Source: CAYOOT01 sp964405665
GTDB lineage: Bacteria > Bdellovibrionota_C > UBA2361 > SZUA-149 > CAZDWZ01
Length of the DNA stretch: 10,236 nt
Direction: 5' to 3'
NCBI GenBank assembly: GCA_964405665.1
Contig: CAYOOT010000087.1
Span: 1 to 10,236 of the forward strand
Of this stretch, positions 6,389 to 10,236 are shown in pieces. Both the position numbers and the translations under genes were made by a program. Position 1 is the stretch's first letter; every line of letters begins with the position of its first letter. The notes beneath the pieces were generated by a model. It was not told where the DNA came from. It saw only the letters and a list, made by a program, of their open reading frames with translations, and did not search any database.

Positions 6389-7486
6389 TTATTGTGCCTT
6401 CGGTTCTTTCGAGGAATCCAATCTTGGCAAAATTATTCGGGGAGTGATTTTAAAGTCAGCAGAAATAGAAAAGTTAAGAGGTTGTGGATTTAAAATCTGA
6501 TAAATTTTCTTTGCCTGCATAAAAGCATTTCTAAGACAACTGAGTTGCCTCAGATCGAGGCTTAATAACTTGCTGAAATGTAAAAGCTTATTTCCATCAA
6601 TCGGCAAAGGTACAGGGTAGAAAATTTTATTATCTAAAATCATCAAAGAAAAGAAATATACTTTATCTTCTGAATTGTAATTATTAGGCAAGTAAGTTTT
6701 GATATCGTAATTAATTAAAGTTTTATTTATTTCTTCAATTTTTTTGTGAAGGCATCTTTTGTCGGAATTTGAGTCTTTGCAAATAAATAGACCAAGAAAT
6801 TTGGGCTCAGGCATATTTTTTATTGCGAAGCTAAGATTAATTCCTTGAGGCGTAATAATTTTCTCATCAAACTTTGGATCTAATAAATTTTCGCTGACAA
6901 GTAATTGTTCTTCTCCGGTTAATTCTTCTATTGTAAAAAGTAGTTTGGAATTATCGGAATGATAGAGATCTAAAAATAAAACATCCAAAGAGCCTAACAT
7001 ATATTGTTCCATTGAAGCGATTTGCAGAGAAGAGGTCAATAAACCATCCTCAATATCTAGGGGAATTTCTTCAACGCTTGGAATATTGGCTTTTATTGGG
7101 GGTAGGTTGTCACAGGCACAAATTGTATTATTTTCAGCATTTATTACTGGTGTAATTGATTTTCCTTTATAACACCAATTTTCAAATTTTCTGGAATCAG
7201 GTGTATAGGCATTCCGTTGAACAATTTTATTTTCGCCCGTACAAGTAATTAATTTTGTATATTTGATACAACGATATGTATCTTTGTTTTCTTCTGCACC
7301 CGGACAGCGAGGTTTTTTAACGCAGACATTTCTTATTTTTATAGTTCCTTCAGGACATTGAAGAACATCTGTTTCTTTGGGAGTAGCTGTAGGGGAAATG
7401 TTTTCAATGATTACGGGATTGGCAAATGAGTGATTTGCCATAGTCAAGCTAAAAATTATTATAAAAGTAGCTTTGAAGTTAGACAT
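6389..7486 (-). CDS. Secreted Cys-rich protein of unknown function in the yeaH–spoVR operon
   Basis: I do not recognise this 365-residue protein. Residues 1–22 are a Sec signal peptide ending in HSFA before NP. Residues 44–125 form a small Cys-rich region with eight cysteines (44, 55, 61, 73, 82, 105, 123, 125), an even number that could form four disulfides. The remaining 240 residues are a mixed domain with only three cysteines (236, 245, 317), including a CKDSNSDKRC pair. There is no lipobox, membrane anchor or sorting signal, so a periplasmic or secreted location is likely. The ATG at 7486 lies 8 bases after the spoVR stop, with only a weak AGAAG next to it, so it is very probably co-transcribed with and perhaps coupled to spoVR. 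That location is odd, because the other two products act in the cytoplasm. Confidence 0.8.
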   Translation of the reverse strand: MSNFKATFIIIFSLTMANHSFANPVIIENISPTATPKETDVLQCPEGTIKIRNVCVKKPRCPGAEENKDTYRCIKYTKLITCTGENKIVQRNAYTPDSRKFENWCYKGKSITPVINAENNTICACDNLPPIKANIPSVEEIPLDIEDGLLTSSLQIASMEQYMLGSLDVLFLDLYHSDNSKLLFTIEELTGEEQLLVSENLLDPKFDEKIITPQGINLSFAIKNMPEPKFLGLFICKDSNSDKRCLHKKIEEINKTLINYDIKTYLPNNYNSEDKVYFFSLMILDNKIFYPVPLPIDGNKLLHFSKLLSLDLRQLSCLRNAFMQAKKIYQILNPQPLNFSISADFKITPRIILPRLDSSKEPKAQ

Positions 7487-7494
7487 CTTCTGAA

Positions 7495-8946
7495 TTAGAC
7501 CCTTTCAATCTTTAGGCTATCTCCCTGCATTCGTAAGAGAGATTTTTTCCCATTGACAATGGTTTCTAAAACTACATTTTTGCCCCAAAGTTTTAAGACA
7601 TGATTAAGAGTTCGTTCCGCGTATTCTAGCTGTAAATCTCGACCGTCGTGTTCATGTTTGAGATAAAGACTGCGTTTGCCTCCATGATCTGCGTCTTCTA
7701 CTTTTATAACCGGAATTGATCCCATGCCGACATTGGCAATCATCGTATTTTTTACCTGTTGCCAGCTTTCTTCGTCGGAAATTTTGGTGATTACTCGATC
7801 TTTACCTCTTTTTTCATGTTGGAAAAGATCCAATTCGCGCATCAATTCTTCTGTAAGAAAGCGGCGTAAAAAAGAAGCATCGCGATCTGATTCTCTAATT
7901 TCAAATATTTTTCTTCTTCCGGGAGTGTCATTTTCGTCCATTGCAGAAACATCGGATTTGGGTTTGTCATTAGAAAATTCTCTACCGGTATCTCCTTCAT
8001 TCCAGCGACGTTCAATATCATGCCAAAGCACATAGCCGAGGTGATAGGGATTAAGACCTCCCGGAGTTGGCCGCAATACTTGGTTGTGCCGCACTAAGAA
8101 TTCTAAATGATATTCTTGAGGTAAATTTAATTCATTAATTAATTTATGGTGCCAGTAACTGGCCCAGCCTTCGTTCATGATTTTGGTTTCAATTTGTGGA
8201 ATAAAGTAAGCAGCTTCCTTGTCCACAATTTGAATAATGTCAGACTGCCATTCTGCAAGGTAAGGATTATGCTTGGAAATAAAATCAAGAATATTTTGTT
8301 CCGGTTCTACTGGATATTTGCTGAGATCGGGTGGAACATATTCGGGACGTACATGCAGTTCTTGAAATTCATCTTCCTTTGTTTGAGCAGCTTCCCACTT
8401 ACGATTTTTAATTTCATTTTGAGAAAGTTTTTTAATAGCCAAGTTTTTAGAACGTTGCAGACTTAAAGCATGGGCGGAATCAATCAGGCTTTCTACTCCT
8501 TCCGTTCCAATGGAAGGATCTTCCATGTATCCACGCACTCGATTTGCATGATTCTTAAAAACTTCCAGAGTATATTTGGCATTAAAGGAAGAAGTAAAAG
8601 TAAAATTATTTGCAAAAAAATCATTATGTCCGTAGACGTGGGCAATGGTTAAGATTTGTAAGAGATCAGTATTATCTCTCATTAAATAAGCAAGACACGG
8701 ATTGGAGTTAATCACCATTTCATAAGGAAGTCCCCCGACGCCATAGTCATAAAGCGTTTTTTCTCTTTCGTAAGATTTACCAAATGACCAATGAGGATAT
8801 CGTGCCGGCATGCCGGAATAGGACATATAGCCAAGCATTTCATTATGATCGCAAATTTCAAACTCTTGGGGGTAGCAGTTTAAACCGTACCTGTTTACCA
8901 ATTCAAAAATTCGCTCATCCCAAGCTGTCAAATCTATTTCTTTCAT
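7495..8946 (-). CDS. spoVR: SpoVR family protein
   Basis: A 483-residue protein, close to the family's usual length of about 470–510. Hallmark blocks are clear: the N-terminal WSFGKSYE (53–60), AHVYGHNDFF (102–111), KIMNEGWASYWHH (255–267), NPYHLGY (299–305), and a C-terminal stretch with DADHGGKRSLYLKHEHDGR (418–436). The many conserved His/Glu/Asp residues suggest a metal site, but no biochemical activity is established. SpoVR was named for a role in Bacillus spore cortex formation, yet it is common in non-sporulating bacteria (E. coli YcgB), where it belongs with PrkA/YeaG and YeaH in a stationary-phase and nutrient-stress group. The protein is cytoplasmic, with no signal peptide. The ATG at 8946 lies 5 bases after the yeaH-type stop and lacks a ribosome site, so coupled translation is likely. 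It does not by itself show that the organism forms spores. Confidence 0.96.
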   Translation of the reverse strand: MKEIDLTAWDERIFELVNRYGLNCYPQEFEICDHNEMLGYMSYSGMPARYPHWSFGKSYEREKTLYDYGVGGLPYEMVINSNPCLAYLMRDNTDLLQILTIAHVYGHNDFFANNFTFTSSFNAKYTLEVFKNHANRVRGYMEDPSIGTEGVESLIDSAHALSLQRSKNLAIKKLSQNEIKNRKWEAAQTKEDEFQELHVRPEYVPPDLSKYPVEPEQNILDFISKHNPYLAEWQSDIIQIVDKEAAYFIPQIETKIMNEGWASYWHHKLINELNLPQEYHLEFLVRHNQVLRPTPGGLNPYHLGYVLWHDIERRWNEGDTGREFSNDKPKSDVSAMDENDTPGRRKIFEIRESDRDASFLRRFLTEELMRELDLFQHEKRGKDRVITKISDEESWQQVKNTMIANVGMGSIPVIKVEDADHGGKRSLYLKHEHDGRDLQLEYAERTLNHVLKLWGKNVVLETIVNGKKSLLRMQGDSLKIERV

Positions 8947-8951
8947 AAATA

Positions 8952-10214
8952 TTAAGGTGTTGGAGTAGGGGTAGTATTCGGTGTGTTCTCGGAACTGGGA
9001 TCTTTAGCTCCGGAAGAAACAACTTCTTTAGTAATATTATCTCTCATCAAAAATGATTTAAACCCAGTCCAAAGATCTTCTTTCTTTTCGATAACAATTG
9101 CCTGAAAATTGGGGCGATCGATTACATTGAAAACCTCAAGCATGCTGCCGCTATAATAGGCACTGCCCGAAGGTTTAATTTCTCCATAACCAAAAAGATT
9201 GCAGACATCACAAAGTTGCTTTGCCGATTCCAAGGCCTTTTCATTATCACTGTAAAAATTGTCTCCATCGGAACAATGGAAGGCGTAGACGTTCCAAAGT
9301 GAGGGATGGTAACGCTCGTTAATTATTTCCAATGCCTTGTTGTACCCTGAGGAAATATAAGTTCCGCCTGATTCTACTTTATGAAAAAATTCATCTTCCG
9401 TAACTTCTTTTGCCTCGGTATGGTGAGCAATAAAGACAATATCCACTTCTTGATATTTAAGACGGATAAATTGATAAAGTAAAAAATAAAAACTTCTAGC
9501 AAGATACTTTTTTACCGTGCCCATGGAACCGGAAGTATCCATAATACAAACTACTACAGCATTTGATTGCAATTTATTATCATTTGTTACGTGATGATAA
9601 CGCATATCTTCTTTATGGAAGGGAAAGCGTTCTTCTTGATTTAAATTTTGTGAAGATTCATCATCTGTTTTGTGCCTGCTTACCGCCAATTTCCGGCGAA
9701 CCCGGTTTCTGGCAGTTTTTCTTTTGTCCAGTCTAGGTCGGATACCTTCTTTTCTGTAGCCATGTCTTTTGAAAGTTTTTTCACTAGTAATTTTTTTTAA
9801 AGCTTTTCTTTGTAATTCAGGAAGCTTTAAATCTTCAAACATGATATCAATTAGTTCATTCAGACTAACATCAGTTTCAAAAGCGTCAATTCCTGGTTTT
9901 TCTCCGGCTTGCCCAGCAGCATCGGGTTGTCCCGGTTCACTTTGCCCCACAACATCTCCGGATTTTGCCTGACCATTTCCTTGAGCTACGCCGGGAGAAT
10001 TTTCTCCGTAGACAAAACGATATTCTTTAATCGAACGAATTGGAACCTTGATTATTTTATCTCTCTCTCGTCCGATAATTGATTCTTCTGCAAGAATATC
10101 GGCGATATTGTCTCGAATCGAATCACGAATTTTCTGCCGATGTCTTGCCCGGTCTCGGGAACTGCGATCAGTGCGTTGCGTTTGTCCGGAGTGCGGCCTA
10201 AAAATTGCGCTCAT
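8952..10214 (-). CDS. yeaH: YeaH/YhbH family (DUF444) VWA-like protein
   Basis: A 420-residue cytoplasmic protein. The N-terminus is basic and Arg-rich (1–62), as in E. coli YeaH. Residues 73–110 are a Gly/Gln-rich linker, followed by a helical block (LPELQRKALKKI, 131–142) and another basic stretch (160–182). Residues 219–345 are a von Willebrand A-like domain with a metal (MIDAS) motif, DTSGS at 226–230, with Thr285 and the Asp316 region (SDGD) as further ligands. The product works with the PrkA/YeaG Ser/Thr kinase and SpoVR in stress adaptation; its exact activity is not known. The tail after residue 400 is unusual: SSGAKDPSSENTPNTTPTPTP-like low complexity. The ATG at 10214 has a good AGGG six bases upstream (10224–10221). 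The kinase gene would be expected just beyond the window; this is inference from other genomes. Confidence 0.95.
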   Translation of the reverse strand: MSAIFRPHSGQTQRTDRSSRDRARHRQKIRDSIRDNIADILAEESIIGRERDKIIKVPIRSIKEYRFVYGENSPGVAQGNGQAKSGDVVGQSEPGQPDAAGQAGEKPGIDAFETDVSLNELIDIMFEDLKLPELQRKALKKITSEKTFKRHGYRKEGIRPRLDKRKTARNRVRRKLAVSRHKTDDESSQNLNQEERFPFHKEDMRYHHVTNDNKLQSNAVVVCIMDTSGSMGTVKKYLARSFYFLLYQFIRLKYQEVDIVFIAHHTEAKEVTEDEFFHKVESGGTYISSGYNKALEIINERYHPSLWNVYAFHCSDGDNFYSDNEKALESAKQLCDVCNLFGYGEIKPSGSAYYSGSMLEVFNVIDRPNFQAIVIEKKEDLWTGFKSFLMRDNITKEVVSSGAKDPSSENTPNTTPTPTP

Positions 10215-10220
10215 AGGATA

Positions 10221-10224
10221 CCCT
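10221..10224 (-). promoter_or_regulatory. Ribosome binding site of the yeaH-type gene
   Basis: AGGG on the minus strand with a six-base spacer before the ATG at 10214. It is one of the few convincing ribosome sites in the window, and it supports this start for the first visible gene of the stress operon. Confidence 0.6.
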
Positions 10225-10236
10225 ATTTAATAGTTT

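Noticed and set aside
7724..8652. Several plus- and minus-strand open frames of 60–106 codons overlapping spoVR
   Set aside because: All are other-frame readings of a well-conserved SpoVR sequence, without ribosome sites.
7495..8946. Evidence that the organism forms spores, from spoVR
   Set aside because: SpoVR is widespread in non-sporulating bacteria, and no other sporulation gene is present; the barrel protein and the yeaH pairing point to a Gram-negative.
9769..10230. Two plus-strand open frames (60–67 codons) opposite the yeaH-type gene
   Set aside because: They are antisense to conserved family sequence and lack ribosome sites.

Overview
The window is AT-rich and gene-dense, and it looks like the chromosome of a Gram-negative bacterium. 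Four proteins carry Sec-type signal peptides, one is a predicted outer-membrane beta-barrel, and the yeaH–spoVR pair is typical of Pseudomonadota and related (former deltaproteobacterial) lineages. I cannot place it more precisely. No tRNA, rRNA, CRISPR array, insertion sequence or origin is visible, and no stretch over 300 bases lacks a gene.

Left end (1–2106, minus strand): one large secreted protein runs off the window edge. It has a signal peptide, about 570 residues of unrecognised, probably beta-rich sequence, and then a Thr/Ser/Pro mucin-like tail built from 96-bp tandem repeats.

Region 2279–5010: a compact flavin redox module. Three tightly packed minus-strand genes encode a secreted FMN-binding-domain protein with an SGAT flavinylation motif, an ApbE-type FAD:protein FMN transferase that would attach FMN to it, and a four-helix membrane protein whose paired histidines look like haem b ligands. 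Facing them from a shared 160-bp intergenic region is an outer-membrane beta-barrel protein. The simplest reading is electron flow from the quinone pool through the membrane haem protein to a covalently flavinylated periplasmic protein. The final acceptor and the role of the barrel are unknown.

Region 5011–6312: a perfect 25-bp inverted repeat follows the barrel gene, then a plus-strand PIG-V-like GT-C glycosyltransferase starting at TTG.

Region 6389–10214 (minus strand): a stress-type operon in the order yeaH/yhbH-type (DUF444, VWA-like), spoVR, and a secreted Cys-rich protein of unknown function, with gaps of 5 and 8 bases. The usual first member, the PrkA-type kinase, would lie just beyond the right edge. 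The secreted third gene is the unexpected part.
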